From Mesorhizobium loti (GTDB lineage Bacteria; Pseudomonadota; Alphaproteobacteria; Rhizobiales; Rhizobiaceae), in NCBI RefSeq assembly GCF_001510895.1, contig NZ_LPWA01000131.1, positions 124,001 to 188,000 on the forward strand: a stretch of DNA of 64,000 bases, in the 5' to 3' direction. The notes under the pieces were generated by a model. The model had not been told where the DNA came from. It made no database searches and saw only the letters and a list, made by a program, of their open reading frames with translations. Both the position numbers and the translations under genes were made by a program. Below are positions 36,016 through 45,951 of the stretch, one piece after another; position 1 is the first letter of the stretch, and each line of letters begins with the position of its first letter.

Positions 36016-36021
36016 GTTGCA

Positions 36022-36726
36022 ATGGCCCTGCCCGATCCGAGCTGGAGCGCCGACGACATAGTCGCCCATCTGCGCTCGATCGGCAGCGAGGAAAACCGCG
36101 CCGCCATGGCGCGGTTCGGCATCAACACGAGAACCGCGCTCGGCGTCGGCAATTCCGACCTGCGGCCGCTGGCGCGCAAGCTGAAGAAGAACCACGAGCG
36201 GTCATTGCTTCTCTGGCAGAGCGGCATCCGTGAGGCGCGACTGATGGCGGCCTTCACCGGCGAGCCGAAGATGGTCGACATCGTCCAATGCCGGCGCTGG
36301 GCCGCCGATTTCGACAGTTGGGAAATCGTCGACACCGTTGCCGACCTGTTTGCGGAAACGCCGTTCTGGGGCGAGCTGATCGGTGAATTCGCCGAGGATG
36401 ACCGCGAGTTCGTGCGCCGCACCGCCTTCGCCATGCTGGCCTGGGGCGCGGTGCATCTGAAGAAGGAGCCCGATGCGACCTTCATCGGCTATCTGCCGTT
36501 GATCGAGAAGCATGCCGGCGATCCGCGTAACTTCGTGCGCAAGGCGGTCAACTGGGCTCTGCGGCAGATCGGCAAGCGATCCATCGCGCTGCACGCCCCT
36601 GCTCTGGTGCTGGCAGAAAAACTGGCGGCATCGTCCGACAAGACGGCGCGCTGGATCGGCAAGGACGCTGCCAAGGAACTGACGGATGCCAGACAGCTCG
36701 AACGACTCACGGCCGCAAAGGCTTGA
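36022..36726 (+). CDS. DNA alkylation repair protein, AlkD-like
   Basis: 234 residues, mostly helical HEAT-like repeats of the DNA-alkylation-repair family: FGINTRTALGVGNSDLRPLARKL, WEIVDTVADLF and NFVRKAVNWALRQIGKRS are family motifs. AlkD-type enzymes excise N3- and N7-alkylated purines without base flipping. The start ATG lies 6 bp after the upstream dehydrogenase. Its 3' end overlaps the acetyltransferase gene by 41 bp in another frame. Confidence 0.88.
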   Translation: MALPDPSWSADDIVAHLRSIGSEENRAAMARFGINTRTALGVGNSDLRPLARKLKKNHERSLLLWQSGIREARLMAAFTGEPKMVDIVQCRRWAADFDSWEIVDTVADLFAETPFWGELIGEFAEDDREFVRRTAFAMLAWGAVHLKKEPDATFIGYLPLIEKHAGDPRNFVRKAVNWALRQIGKRSIALHAPALVLAEKLAASSDKTARWIGKDAAKELTDARQLERLTAAKA

Positions 36727-37264
36727 TCTCGGCCGTGTCCGCTTCATCGAGGTGACGCGGCAAACGCGCGGTCGTTTCGAAGACCTGTTCGAGCAGCCCG
36801 GCGCGCCGAAATATTGCTGGTGCATGGCCTGGCGCCACGCCAGCCGCGAGCACGTCCAGAACGACGAGAAGAAGCGCACGATGATGGCGCTGATCGAGGA
36901 AGGCACGCCGGTCGGCATCGTCGCCGAGCTCGACGGCAGAACAGTCGGCTGGTGCTCGGTCGCGCCGCGCGAAACCTATCGTAGGCTTTCGAAACAGCAG
37001 GACGACACCGAGACGGGCGTCTGGTCGATCGTCTGTTTTTACGTGCCGAGAGCATTACGCGGCGGCGGCCTCGCCTCAGCTTTGCTCGATGCCGCAATCA
37101 AGCATGCCTTCGCCAATGGCGCGGGCACGATCGAGGCCTATCCGGTCGACGAGGCCGCCCCGAGCTACCGCTTCATGGGTTTTCGCGACATGTTCGTCGC
37201 GCGCGGCTTTCATCAGATAGGCACGGCCGGCACTCGCCGGCATGTGATGCGGCTCATACGCTAA
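36686..37264 (+). CDS. GNAT-family N-acetyltransferase
   Basis: 192 residues. The GNAT core shows WSIVCFYVPRALRGGGLASALLDAAIKHA, where RGGGLASALL corresponds to the acetyl-CoA-binding Q/RxxGxG/A loop, and a C-terminal strand with YRFMGFRDMFVARGF. The N-terminal part carries CWCMAW, common in this uncharacterised subgroup. It transfers acetyl groups to an unknown small molecule or protein. The long overlap with the AlkD-like gene implies translational coupling. Confidence 0.85.
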   Translation: MPDSSNDSRPQRLDLGRVRFIEVTRQTRGRFEDLFEQPGAPKYCWCMAWRHASREHVQNDEKKRTMMALIEEGTPVGIVAELDGRTVGWCSVAPRETYRRLSKQQDDTETGVWSIVCFYVPRALRGGGLASALLDAAIKHAFANGAGTIEAYPVDEAAPSYRFMGFRDMFVARGFHQIGTAGTRRHVMRLIR

Positions 37265-37327
37265 CCAGCTGGTGATTTGGCCGCCCGCCCCGAACGCCAC
37301 TTGCACCGCGCAAGGATGTTCCAGCTG

Positions 37328-38676
37328 CTATCGCCGCAGGTCATGAACCCCGAGCGCTTTCCACATCCACTCGAAGTTGTAAGTGGCCATCGGATGCGTC
37401 CCAACAGGTTGCTTGGCAGTCTGGTTTTCGAGATATTTCAACCAGTTGGCAACTTTTTTGCGACCGCCCGCGGTTCTGGCGGCCTGGCGAGGCGTCTTGT
37501 CCCCCAACATTTTTACAGGCTGATCGAGAGTTTCCAGATAATGCCGATCCAAGTATTCGTGGATCTCCTGTTCGGCGATTTCCGGGCGGATGCTCGATCG
37601 CGATGTGTCGGCACCGCTGCGCGCCTCTTCGGCCATCATCTGTTCGACAGTCCTGATCTCGGTTACCGGCGCTCGGACAAGATTGCCTAGGGTCTGCTTG
37701 ATCAGTGCCGTCCCTTTTGTCGCCCGCGCGGCGGAGTTGGCCGACAGATGCAGGAAACGGCCTTTCAACTCGACGTTGCCGAGCACGAGCGAACCATTGT
37801 CCATCGTAGTATCCATGGCAGGAGCGGCCGCCGCCTTTGTTTTGCGGCCACCTTTCGGTGTCTCCTCCAGCCAGTTCCAGAATTTCGCGTCTGCCTGGGA
37901 CAAGGCCGGAACAGCGTTCAATCGAGCGGCGATATCCTCCTCTCTCACGCCTGACCCGAGGGGAAAGCGAACGTTGTGGAATCCGATTTCGTCACCATCG
38001 GTGTTCTGCAGCCGCGGCCCCGCCGCCCTTCCGAGGGTGTCGAATAACCATGAGAGCGTGAACATGAATGCTGCCGCCTGCAGCTCTTCGTCTCTGATGG
38101 CAGGTAGCTTTTTTGCATTCTTTTGCCGAAAAGGCCCCGCAGCCCATCGAATAATGTCTCTGTGGCCTGCGGTGTAAAGGGCAAGACACCGCCAGCCATG
38201 ATGTTTTTGCCCATGACCGGGACGATCCGCGCGGCAAGCCTGTCCCATTGCTTCAAAGTCTTTGTGGCGCTGCACTCGCTGACGGTGATCGGCTCGCTAT
38301 CGCGGATAAGATCACGCGCCACAAAAGACGATCCCGGGACGACGTTGCTCACCTCATACAAACTCATGACGGAGGTGCGCAGCGCCGCCATATAGGCCCT
38401 TGATTGCGCGCTTTCCTTCCAGCCTCGGCGCTTCAGATATTCGTCGACGATATTGCTGGATTCGCCCTCGAAATCCTGCGTCAGGAAATCCTCGAAAGCG
38501 CAACCCCAAAGGGCGTTCGTCCAGTGCTCGCCGAGGACTTCGGCAAGGTCTTCAAACTCCCCTTCGCCCTCGAGGACCGGGCCGAAATGCTCGTTGAAAA
38601 CTGCCTCGAAGCATTCGCGCCATTCGTCGCGGCCGAGGAATTTCATCAGCCCACTGAGATCATGGCTGGCTGGCAT
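37328..38676 (-). pseudogene. Uncharacterised protein of about 449 aa, frameshifted
   Basis: From ATG 38676 the frame encodes an acidic helical protein (MPASHDLSGLMKFLGRDEW onward) that loses frame after LRGLFGKRMQK at a run of six T on the plus strand (38109-38114). The neighbouring frame continues KLPAIRDEELQAAAFMFTL to 37328. Restoring one base gives 449 residues. The C-terminal segment HYLETLDQPVKMLGDKTPRQAARTAGGRKKV plus WLKYLE resembles the short helical motif found at the end of many SEC-C/YecA-like and related bacterial proteins. No function can be assigned. The single-base loss in a homopolymer is probably a sequencing artefact, though slippage is possible. Confidence 0.7.
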
Positions 38677-38917
38677 GGAACTTCTCCAGGTTCTTGCGCA
38701 CCGGGCATCGCGCGACGCCGGTTCGCTGCCATTATTTGTCGGGCTATCTCAGCGCCGCTCCCGCGACCAAGCAAGGCTTAGGCAACGATTTCCCGGTATT
38801 TCTTCCGTGCGACTTTTCTGCCAGCGCCTTTCTGCGGCACCCCCCAATTCCATCGGGCCAAAAAATGCTTCAGAGATCACGGCAGTTTTACTCGCTCGCA
38901 ATCACGGACCGGCCAGA

Positions 38918-39493
38918 ATGGCACCGATGAACAACCCTCTCAAAACAGGCGCGATCATCGCCGCGGTACTTGGCGTCGCCGTCAGTCACGCCTCGGCGGA
39001 AACCGCGCATATCTTCTGGAAGGATCTGCGGCCGGCGACGCAGGCCGTCGCAGCGGATGCCAACCTGCCGATGATCGCGGCAAAGCTGCCAGACCATGGC
39101 GAGACGCTGTCGCTCGATCTGCAGGACAAGACCATTCAATTGGCCGGCTATGCGTTGCCGGTCGATCGCGATGGCGACCTCGTCTACCAGTTCCTGCTGG
39201 TGCCGTGGACCGGCGCCTGCAGCCACATGCCGACGCCGCCGCCGAACCAGATCGTGCTGGTGACGCCGGCGCATCCCTATAAGATGTCGGAGGCCTATCA
39301 GCCGGTCTCCGTCACCGGCGTGCTGAAGCCCGGCATGGAGAAGAGCCAGCTCTTCATCCTCGACGGCGTCTTGATCGTCCAGTCGGGCTATACTGTGCGC
39401 AGGGCCGTTGTGGCGAGCGTCGAGACGGTGCCCGACGCCGTCACGCTGCCGGTCAACTCGCCTTGGAATTTCCTCAACAAAAAGAAGAACTGA
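38918..39493 (+). CDS. DUF3299 secreted protein
   Basis: 191 residues. A signal peptide (AIIAAVLGVAVSHASA) is followed by a DUF3299-type domain: IQLAGYALPVDRDGDLVYQFLLVPWTGACSHMPTPPPNQIV is the family's central motif, including the conserved Cys and His. Members lie in the periplasm and often accompany metal or transport systems, but the function is unknown. ATG 38918 and 38927 are both possible; the ribosome site is weak. It is convergent with the Lrp-type regulator, 47 bp apart. Confidence 0.82.
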   Translation: MAPMNNPLKTGAIIAAVLGVAVSHASAETAHIFWKDLRPATQAVAADANLPMIAAKLPDHGETLSLDLQDKTIQLAGYALPVDRDGDLVYQFLLVPWTGACSHMPTPPPNQIVLVTPAHPYKMSEAYQPVSVTGVLKPGMEKSQLFILDGVLIVQSGYTVRRAVVASVETVPDAVTLPVNSPWNFLNKKKN

Positions 39494-39540
39494 CCTCGCC
39501 GCTTCGCGCAAAATGCGGGAAGCGGCCGGCACCCCAATGT

Positions 39541-40031
39541 TCAGGCCGCGTTCGCGCCCGATTCCTTGTCCAGCACCATATAGTCGAGCGGAATCTCGGT
39601 TGTGTATTTGATCTGCTCCATGGCGAAGGACGACGACACGTCGCGGATCTCGATCTTGGCGATCAGCCGCTTGTAGAAGGCGTCGTAAGCGGCAATGTCG
39701 GGCACCACCACGCGCAGCAGATAGTCGACGTCGCCGCTCATGCGGTAGAACTCGACACTTCCGGGAATTCCTGGATGACCTCGGAGAAGCGCCGCAGCCA
39801 TTCATGGCTGTGCGAATTGGTGCGGATCGACACGAAAACGGTGACCCGCACATTGACCTTCTCGTGGTCGAGGATGGCCACGCGCCGCTGGATGACGCCC
39901 TCTTCCTCAAGCTTCTGGATGCGCCGCCAGCATGGCGTGGTCGACAGGCCGACTTTCTTGGCGACATCGGCGACCGCAAGTGTCGCGTCCTCCTGCAGGA
40001 GGCGGAGAATTTTTCGGTCAAGGCGGTCCAT
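39541..40031 (-). pseudogene. Lrp/AsnC-family regulator, frameshifted
   Basis: ATG 40031 starts MDRLDRKILRLLQEDATLAVADVAKKVGLSTTPCWRRI, a typical AsnC winged helix, followed by the start of the ligand-binding RAM domain. At about 39756 the frame is lost after EFPEV. The next frame continues VEFYRMSGDVDYLLRVVVPDI to the stop at 39541. One added base gives 163 residues, the normal family size. It regulates amino-acid metabolism in response to amino-acid binding; the target is unknown. A sequencing deletion is likely. Confidence 0.85.
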
Positions 40032-40139
40032 TGGGAGACTCCAGGAGAATAGTTTCGCTATACTCCCTTTTATCGGAGCCGTTCACAAGAAAGAAATTCT
40101 GCCGATGGCGGCAAAAGCGAGTGATATCTTGCTGAATGC

Positions 40140-40757
40140 CTATCCGATGCGATAGCGGATTTGCGACCGCAGGAAAGGCAGCAAATCCATTTCAAACCAG
40201 GGATTCTGCTTCAGCCAGCCGGTGTTTCGCCATGACGGATGCGGCAGCGGCAGCACTTTTTGGGCGGCCGACTGGTCCCAAATGGTGCGCCAATTTTTGA
40301 CCGTTTCCGTCAGCGATGACCCACGTGCCGTGCCCATGTGCCACGACTGGGCGTAGCCGCCGATCGTCAGCACCAGATCGATCTGCGGCATCAACGCCAT
40401 CAGCTCGGAACGCCAGGCCGGCGCGCATTCGCGGCGCGGCGGCAGGTCAGCACCCTTGGCGTCTTGGCCCGGAAAGCAGAAGCCCATCGGCACGATGGCG
40501 AATTTTTTGGTGTCGTAGAACTCTTCGCTGCTGACGCCGAGCCAGCTTCTGAGCCGATCCCCGGAAGCGTCGGTGAAAGGCATGCCCGAGATGTGAACCT
40601 TGGTGCCTGGCGCCTGGCTGGCGAGCAGGATGCGCGCGCTCGACGATGGCCTCAGCACCGGCCGCGGCTCATGCGGCAGGGGCCGACCGCGCGGCTGCTC
40701 GACGCAGATGCGACAGGCCCGCACCCTGGCGGTGAGGCTTTCCAGCGCTTGGGTCAT
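40140..40757 (-). CDS. Uracil-DNA glycosylase-family protein
   Basis: 205 residues of the UDG superfamily. ARILLASQAPGTKVHISGMPFTDASGDRLRSWLG corresponds to the active-site and uracil-contact region (GxAPG-like QAPGT), with the late HPS motif in LPLPHPSWRNTGWL. Stand-alone members in rhizobia are annotated as uracil-DNA glycosylase family; activity on uracil or other damaged bases is unproved. ATG 40757 is used; a TTG at 40775 adds six residues. It lies close to the GST gene (25 bp) on the same strand. Confidence 0.82.
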   Translation of the reverse strand: MTQALESLTARVRACRICVEQPRGRPLPHEPRPVLRPSSSARILLASQAPGTKVHISGMPFTDASGDRLRSWLGVSSEEFYDTKKFAIVPMGFCFPGQDAKGADLPPRRECAPAWRSELMALMPQIDLVLTIGGYAQSWHMGTARGSSLTETVKNWRTIWDQSAAQKVLPLPHPSWRNTGWLKQNPWFEMDLLPFLRSQIRYRIG

Positions 40758-40782
40758 GCTTGGCAAGTCGTCCAAGGGCGCC

Positions 40783-41393
40783 TCAGGCAGCGGCGCTTGG
40801 CCGGCTGGAAAGCGCCGCGTGCCAGCGCAGCACGTTCGCGCATTCCTCGGGCACCTTGATGCGCGCCGGCTTCATGAAATCGATGGCGATCAGCCTGTGA
40901 TGTCGGCAACCGAATAGGTATCGCCGGCGGCGAATTCCCTGTCCGCCAGCTCGCGGTCGAGGAGATGCAGGAACTCGATGGCCTTCGGCTTGTTGGCCTC
41001 GCCCCATTCCGGGATCTGCGGCACCTCCCAGTCCTTCATCGCCGGATGGATGTGCCGGAACGCGGCGGCGACGCTGGTCATGAGGTTCAACTCCATACGC
41101 CTTTGCCACATCTCCACCTTGGCCTTGCCGAGCGCGCCTTTGCCGAACAGGGCGGGCTCGGGATGCAATTCCTCGAAATAGCGGCAGATCGCGATGGATT
41201 CGGTGATGATGGTGCCGTCGTCCAATTCGAGAACTGGCAGTCGCCGCAGCGGATTGCGCGACGCCACCGGCTGCTCGCGATGCTCCAGCGCGCCCATGTC
41301 GACAGGCACCAGCGGAACCGTCAGCCCCTTTTCCGCCAGGAAAACCCGAACCCGCCTGGGGTTCGGCGCGCGGCCGCCATCGAACAGCTTCAT
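40783..41393 (-). pseudogene. Glutathione S-transferase, frameshifted near the C terminus
   Basis: ATG 41393 opens MKLFDGGRAPNPRRVRVFLAEKG, the GST N-terminal thioredoxin fold. RLPVLELDDGTIITESIAICRYFEE binds glutathione (the cis-Pro and ES pair). The helical C-domain ends at DTYSVADITG, then a stop at 40890. The remaining LIAIDFMKPARIKVPEE to the end at 40783 lies in the next frame. One base restores ADIT-GLIAIDFMK, the standard N-capping box region, and a 203-residue protein. It conjugates or transfers glutathione in the cytoplasm. The deletion is probably technical. Confidence 0.86.
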
Positions 41394-41510
41394 TCCATTC
41401 TCCGATTTTCCACCCCGATCATAGGGCGTGCTTCCATGCATGTCGTCCAAAAGTGCGCAGCGGTCTTGGGGAGACGACATGCATCGAACAGAGCATCGCC
41501 GGAAGCGGCA

Positions 41511-42134
41511 TCACCAGAGGCGAACAAGCTCGCGCAGCGCGTCGCCAAGCGAAGCCAACGTGCCATGCTTTTTCTCGACCGGCTGATCGTGATGGCTGTC
41601 GCGCCAGTCCTGTGGCTCTTCGAAGGAGCCGGCCCAGATGCCGACCTTGGCGGCCCGCGCGGTCGCCTCATCGGTTTCGAAGTCGCCGAAGGCGACGGCC
41701 CATCCAGACTGGACCTGAGCACGGTTGAGGTCCGTGTCGCCTGCCTTGCAGTCGCCGAGCAGCCGGCCATAGCGGTCGCGCTGCCAGCCGCTGCAGGACA
41801 CCGGCCTGCCGGCGATCAGCCGCACCAGCGACTGCCGCGCGAGCTTGCCGCATGGGTAGTCGGCGCCCTCCTTGCGGCACGTCTGTGTGTATTCCGGAGC
41901 GTCGATGCCGCGCATGCGGATGCGCTCGATACCCAGCGTGATCGAATCGCCGTCATTGACGATGGCTGTGCCTTGCTCCTTGCGCGTCTCTAAGCGGTCG
42001 AGCCGCGCCGCCACCAGGATGAACAGGGCGAGCAGAACGACGGTGAGCCCGTAATCCAGCAGCCTGCGCCAGAGGCTTCGCGGCGGCCGCGGAGCATATC
42101 GCCGGCGCGGTCCTCGCGACCAGGAACGGCTCAT
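41511..42134 (-). CDS. Thermonuclease-family (SNase-like) membrane-anchored protein
   Basis: 207 residues. A basic start and one N-terminal membrane helix (YGLTVVLLALFILVAARL) precede a staphylococcal-nuclease OB fold: VNDGDSITLGIERIRMRGIDAPEYTQTC holds the Ca2+-binding Asp residues and the first Arg (RMRGIDAPE). DRYGRLLGDC holds the second Arg region. It probably acts in the periplasm on nucleic acid; a pair of Cys near the active site may be structural. ATG 42134 has a weak ribosome site. It is divergent from the histidine-kinase gene. Confidence 0.85.
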   Translation of the reverse strand: MSRSWSRGPRRRYAPRPPRSLWRRLLDYGLTVVLLALFILVAARLDRLETRKEQGTAIVNDGDSITLGIERIRMRGIDAPEYTQTCRKEGADYPCGKLARQSLVRLIAGRPVSCSGWQRDRYGRLLGDCKAGDTDLNRAQVQSGWAVAFGDFETDEATARAAKVGIWAGSFEEPQDWRDSHHDQPVEKKHGTLASLGDALRELVRLW

Positions 42135-42210
42135 ATGGCAAACAGTCTCTTAATCATTCGAACGTAGCTTAACGAACTGAAAATCGCTGCGCGCAGAAAT
42201 TGAACTTGGC

Positions 42211-43731
42211 ATGCCTTTGCTACGCTCGGACACAGCGGACAAATTCATTGTGGACCGCAGGAAACCGCATCGCAACAGCGATGTGGCGCGCGCGGTGCGC
42301 AGGACGCGTGACCGTCTTTCGCAGCAGGCAGGCAGCCTCGACTTCGACCGCGAACTGCTGAAGCTGCATGCGCGCGCCATGGTGGTCAGCGCGATCGCCA
42401 TACCGCTGCTCGTGCTCGCCGTGGCGGCAGTCGGCCGCGTTGCCGGCCTGGGCAACCAGGTCGGCGTCTGGGCTCTCTTCACGCTGCTCTGCTACACCGT
42501 CGTCGCCTTCATGGCGCGGCGCGTCGAGCGCACGGAGGCAGCCGAACTCGACCCGGTGCGAACGCGCCGCGAGTTCCTGATCGGCCATTCGCTGTGTGGC
42601 CTCGGCTGGGCCTGGTTCGCCTGGCTGGGCTGCGACACATGCCAGGTCGACCAGTTCCACGTCGTCAAGGCGATGGTGCTTCTGGTCGCCATGGCGACGA
42701 CCGCGGTCATGGCGTCGTCGCTGGGCGGCGCGCTGCTCGCGACCTTCGCCGTTCCCGTCGCCGTCTATGTCTATGCCGTCGCACGTGTTTGGACGCCGAT
42801 CGAAGGGATCATGGCGTCGCTTCTGGTCGTGGCCCTGCCCTTCTTCGGCTACGTCGCGCGCAACCTCAATCAGGCTTCGTGGATGGTGCTTTCCTTTCGC
42901 TCCGAAAAGGACGCGCTGATCGCCGAGGTGGAGACGGCGAAATCGATGTCCGACGAGGCACGGCGGCGCGCCGAGGACGCCAATCTGGCGAAGTCGCGCT
43001 TTCTCGCCTCGATGAGCCATGAGCTCCGAACGCCGCTCAACGCCATTCTCGGCTTCTCCGAAGTGATGGCCAATGAAGTGCTCGGGCCGATGAACAACCC
43101 GACCTATCGCGACTATGCGCACGATGTGCACGAATCCGGTCAGCACCTTCTCGACCTGATCAACGAGATCCTCGACCTGTCGCGCATCGAGGCCGGCCGC
43201 TACCAGCTCAACGAGGAGCCGGTGGTGCTGGTGACGATCGTCGAGGACTGCTGCCACATGATGGAGCTCAGGGCCCGCAACAAGGACATCCGCGTCATCC
43301 AGGAGTTCGAGACGACCTTGCCGCGCCTGTTCGGCGACGAGCGGGCCATCCGGCAGATCACACTCAACCTGTTGTCCAATGCGATAAAGTTCACCGCGTC
43401 GGGAGGCGAAGTCCGCGTGCGCGTCGGCTGGACAGCGGGCGGCGGCCAGTACATCTCGGTCAAGGACAACGGTCCCGGCATCCCGGAGGAGGAAATCCCG
43501 GTGGTGCTTTCCGCCTTCGGCCAGGGTTCGATCGCCATCAAGAGCGCCGAACAGGGGACTGGCCTCGGTCTGCCGATCGTGCAGGGGCTGCTCGACATGC
43601 ATGGCGGCGAGTTCGAGCTTCACTCCAAGCTGCGCGAAGGCACCGAGGCGATCGCCATTTTCCCGCTGAGCCGGGTGATGGAGGAATTGCCGGCGCTGCC
43701 TACCAAGGCGGTTGCGGCGCGCCGGCGCTAG
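42211..43731 (+). CDS. Membrane sensor histidine kinase, PdhS/PleC-like
   Basis: 506 residues. Six membrane helices (about 55-225) are followed by a short coiled coil. The dimerisation/phosphoacceptor box is SHELRTPLNAILGFSEVM and the HATPase domain has NLLSNAIKFTASGG (N box), VKDNGPGIPEEEI (G1) and GTGLGLPIVQ (G2). The H-box wording is that of alphaproteobacterial PdhS/PleC/DivJ kinases, which feed the DivK-CtrA cell-cycle pathway. The partner here is not adjacent, so the role is inferred only from the H-box class. The ATG at 42211 is the ORF's first. Confidence 0.9.
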   Translation: MPLLRSDTADKFIVDRRKPHRNSDVARAVRRTRDRLSQQAGSLDFDRELLKLHARAMVVSAIAIPLLVLAVAAVGRVAGLGNQVGVWALFTLLCYTVVAFMARRVERTEAAELDPVRTRREFLIGHSLCGLGWAWFAWLGCDTCQVDQFHVVKAMVLLVAMATTAVMASSLGGALLATFAVPVAVYVYAVARVWTPIEGIMASLLVVALPFFGYVARNLNQASWMVLSFRSEKDALIAEVETAKSMSDEARRRAEDANLAKSRFLASMSHELRTPLNAILGFSEVMANEVLGPMNNPTYRDYAHDVHESGQHLLDLINEILDLSRIEAGRYQLNEEPVVLVTIVEDCCHMMELRARNKDIRVIQEFETTLPRLFGDERAIRQITLNLLSNAIKFTASGGEVRVRVGWTAGGGQYISVKDNGPGIPEEEIPVVLSAFGQGSIAIKSAEQGTGLGLPIVQGLLDMHGGEFELHSKLREGTEAIAIFPLSRVMEELPALPTKAVAARRR

Positions 43732-43761
43732 GACGATTTTCAGGAGTGGCCAGCGGTTTCC

Positions 43762-44755
43762 TCAGCGCCGAATCGCCGCCGCCATGCCGGAACTGGTAAG
43801 CGCCGCCGCCTTGACGAGACCCGCGGCAAGCCCAGCCCCTACCCCTTCGCCATGACCAACGCCGAGGTCGAGCAGAGGCAGCATATCGAGCCGCTCGGCG
43901 AGCTTGGCATGGCCAGGCTCCAGCGACAGGCTTGCGAGCAGGCAATGGTCGAGCGAACTGGGGTTGGCGGCGTGCAGGACTGCAGCCGCGGCAGTCGAAA
44001 CGAACCCATCGAGCAACACCGGGATCTTTTGCATGCGGGCGCGAGAATGGCGCCGCAGATCGCCGCGAATTCGCGGCCGCCGACCCGGCGCAACGCATCG
44101 AGCGGATCGCCGAGCTGGCGCCGTGGAAGGTCAGCGCCCGATCGACCGCGTCCGCCTTGCGCGCCATCATCGCCTCATCCGCGCCCGATCCCGGCCCGAC
44201 CCAGTCGGCGCTCCCTCCTCCGAACAGCGCCGCGCACAAAGCAGCCGCAATGGTTGAATTGCCGACGCCAAGGTCGCCCAGGCATAGAAGGTCGGCGCCG
44301 CCGGCAACCGCCTCCATGCCGAAGGCCATGGTGGCGGCGCAGCCGCGTTCATCGAGCGCCGCTTCCTCGGTGATGTCTCCGGTCGGAATATCCAGCGCCA
44401 GATCGAAGACCTTCAGGCCGAGATCATTGGCGATGCAGACCTGGTTGATTGCCGCTCCCCCGGCGGCGCAAAGCTCGACCGCATTGGCGGTCGCCGCAAC
44501 CGGCCGCGGTGAGATGCCATGCCGAACCGCACCGTGATTGCCGGCAAAGATCGCCACAAGCGGCCGGTTCACGGCCGGAGGCGCACGGCCACTCCAGGCG
44601 GCAAGCCACGCCGCGATATCCTCGATACGGCCAAGCGAGGCTTTCGGTTTGTCGGCCTTGGCAAACAATGTGCGGACGCGGGTTTCGGCGGCGGTGTCCG
44701 CCTGCGGCAGCGTCGTCATAAGGGCGCGGAAATCGTCGAAAGGCTTGGCGGTCAT
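43762..44755 (-). pseudogene. cobT: Nicotinate-nucleotide-DMB phosphoribosyltransferase, two frameshifts
   Basis: ATG 44755 opens a CobT sequence (MTAKPFDDFRALMTTLPQAD), with PLVAIFAGNHGAVRHGISP and the catalytic-region GGADLLCLGDLGVGNSTIAAAL. The frame breaks after LTFHGA (about 44116), where LGDPLDALRRVGGREFAAI continues in a second frame. It breaks again after AAICGAILA (about 44038), where RMQKIPVLLDGFVSTAAAAV continues in a third and ends at 43762. Each break is repaired by adding one base, giving 331 residues with the Glu-containing C-terminal segment. The enzyme makes alpha-ribazole phosphate for the cobalamin lower loop. Two independent one-base losses in one gene strongly suggest sequence error. 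Confidence 0.85.
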
Positions 44756-44917
44756 GTCGGATGCGGTCTCACTGCAAAAGTAGGCAGCGGCATAGCCGCC
44801 TTCGCGGCCTGGCACAACCGCCCGGCAATGCCGCGAAAGCGCTGGTCGGCGGCGCATTGCGGAGAGCTTGCATTGGCTTTGCGGTTGCACCATGTGGAGT
44901 GAAGGCAAGAGAACAGC

Positions 44918-45148
44918 ATGACCGCCATCGAGTCTCCCTGCATACTCGTCTGCTCGATCGACATGAAAACCGGCTTCTGCTTCGGCTGCGGCCGCACGCG
45001 CGATGAAATCTCCGGCTGGCTCACGATGACGCCGGAAGTCCGGCGGACGGTGATGGCAGAGTTGCCGGCGCGTCTGGAGACTGTCGAACGCCGGCCCCGC
45101 CGCGAAACGCGGCGCGCCCGCATGGCGCGCGAACGTGGCATACTGTGA
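44918..45148 (+). CDS. DUF1289 small cysteine protein
   Basis: 76 residues. SPCILVCSIDMKTGFCFGCGRTRDEISGW is the full DUF1289 signature (CxxxC...CxxCxR), which probably binds a metal or iron-sulfur centre. The C-terminal tail is strongly basic (RRPRRETRRARMARER). Members are widespread in proteobacteria with no proven role. It is followed 24 bp later by the aspartic-protease gene and likely cotranscribed. Confidence 0.88.
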   Translation: MTAIESPCILVCSIDMKTGFCFGCGRTRDEISGWLTMTPEVRRTVMAELPARLETVERRPRRETRRARMARERGIL

Positions 45149-45172
45149 GCAAGGATTGAGAAAGGGCTGGCT

Positions 45173-45877
45173 ATGAACCGCCTGTTCTGGATCGTCATGC
45201 TGGTGATCGGCGCCGGCTTGATCCTGCTGATGATGAACGATTCCGCCGGCCGCACCTTCGGCATCGAGAATCACGATTTCAGCCGGCTGATCTGGGTTGG
45301 CGTCCTCGTGACGGTGATCGGCGCCAGCCTCGTTCGCTCGGGCCGGCCGCTCGGTGACATGGCGCGCAATATCGGCGTCTGGGCGGCCATCGTGCTGGCG
45401 CTGATCGCCGGCTACCAATACCGCTACGAGCTTCAGGACGTTGCCAGCCGCGTCACGGCCGGCCTTGTTCCGGGAAGCCCGCTGGCCCTCGGCGTGGAAA
45501 ACGGCCGCGCCACCGTGACGCTCGACAAGGCCGACAACGGCCATTTCGAAGCGCGAATTCTCATCAACGGCGCACCGGTGCGGACGGTGGTAGACACCGG
45601 CGCGACCAGCACGGTGCTGACGGCGCAGGACGCCCAGGCGGCCGGCTTCAACCCGGCGGCGCTCAGCTACACCGTGGACGTTTCCACCGCCAACGGCATG
45701 GCGCGGGCCGCCTCGGTCAGGACCGACGAAATGGCCATTGGGGGCATCGTGCGCAAGGATATGCCGGTTATGGTCGCGGCGCCCGGCATGCTCGAGCAAA
45801 GCCTGCTCGGCATGAACTTTATCAGCTCGCTGTCGGGCTTCGACGTGCGCGGCGACCGCATGATCCTGCGCGACTAG
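45173..45877 (+). CDS. TIGR02281-family retropepsin-like aspartic protease
   Basis: 234 residues. Three N-terminal membrane helices (about 1-80) anchor a single retropepsin lobe with the active-site motif VVDTGATSTVLT and the second motif LLGMNFISSLSGFDV. Single-lobe proteins of this clan dimerise to form the active site. The catalytic domain is predicted on the periplasmic side. Substrates are unknown. It ends about 175 bp before the bufferin operon. Confidence 0.85.
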   Translation: MNRLFWIVMLVIGAGLILLMMNDSAGRTFGIENHDFSRLIWVGVLVTVIGASLVRSGRPLGDMARNIGVWAAIVLALIAGYQYRYELQDVASRVTAGLVPGSPLALGVENGRATVTLDKADNGHFEARILINGAPVRTVVDTGATSTVLTAQDAQAAGFNPAALSYTVDVSTANGMARAASVRTDEMAIGGIVRKDMPVMVAAPGMLEQSLLGMNFISSLSGFDVRGDRMILRD

Positions 45878-45951
45878 ACCGTCAAGCCGCGTCGGCTGCC
45901 GCCGCTGAGGCCGACTACACGAATTCGTGAACCGGGGCGATCTGAACCGCC

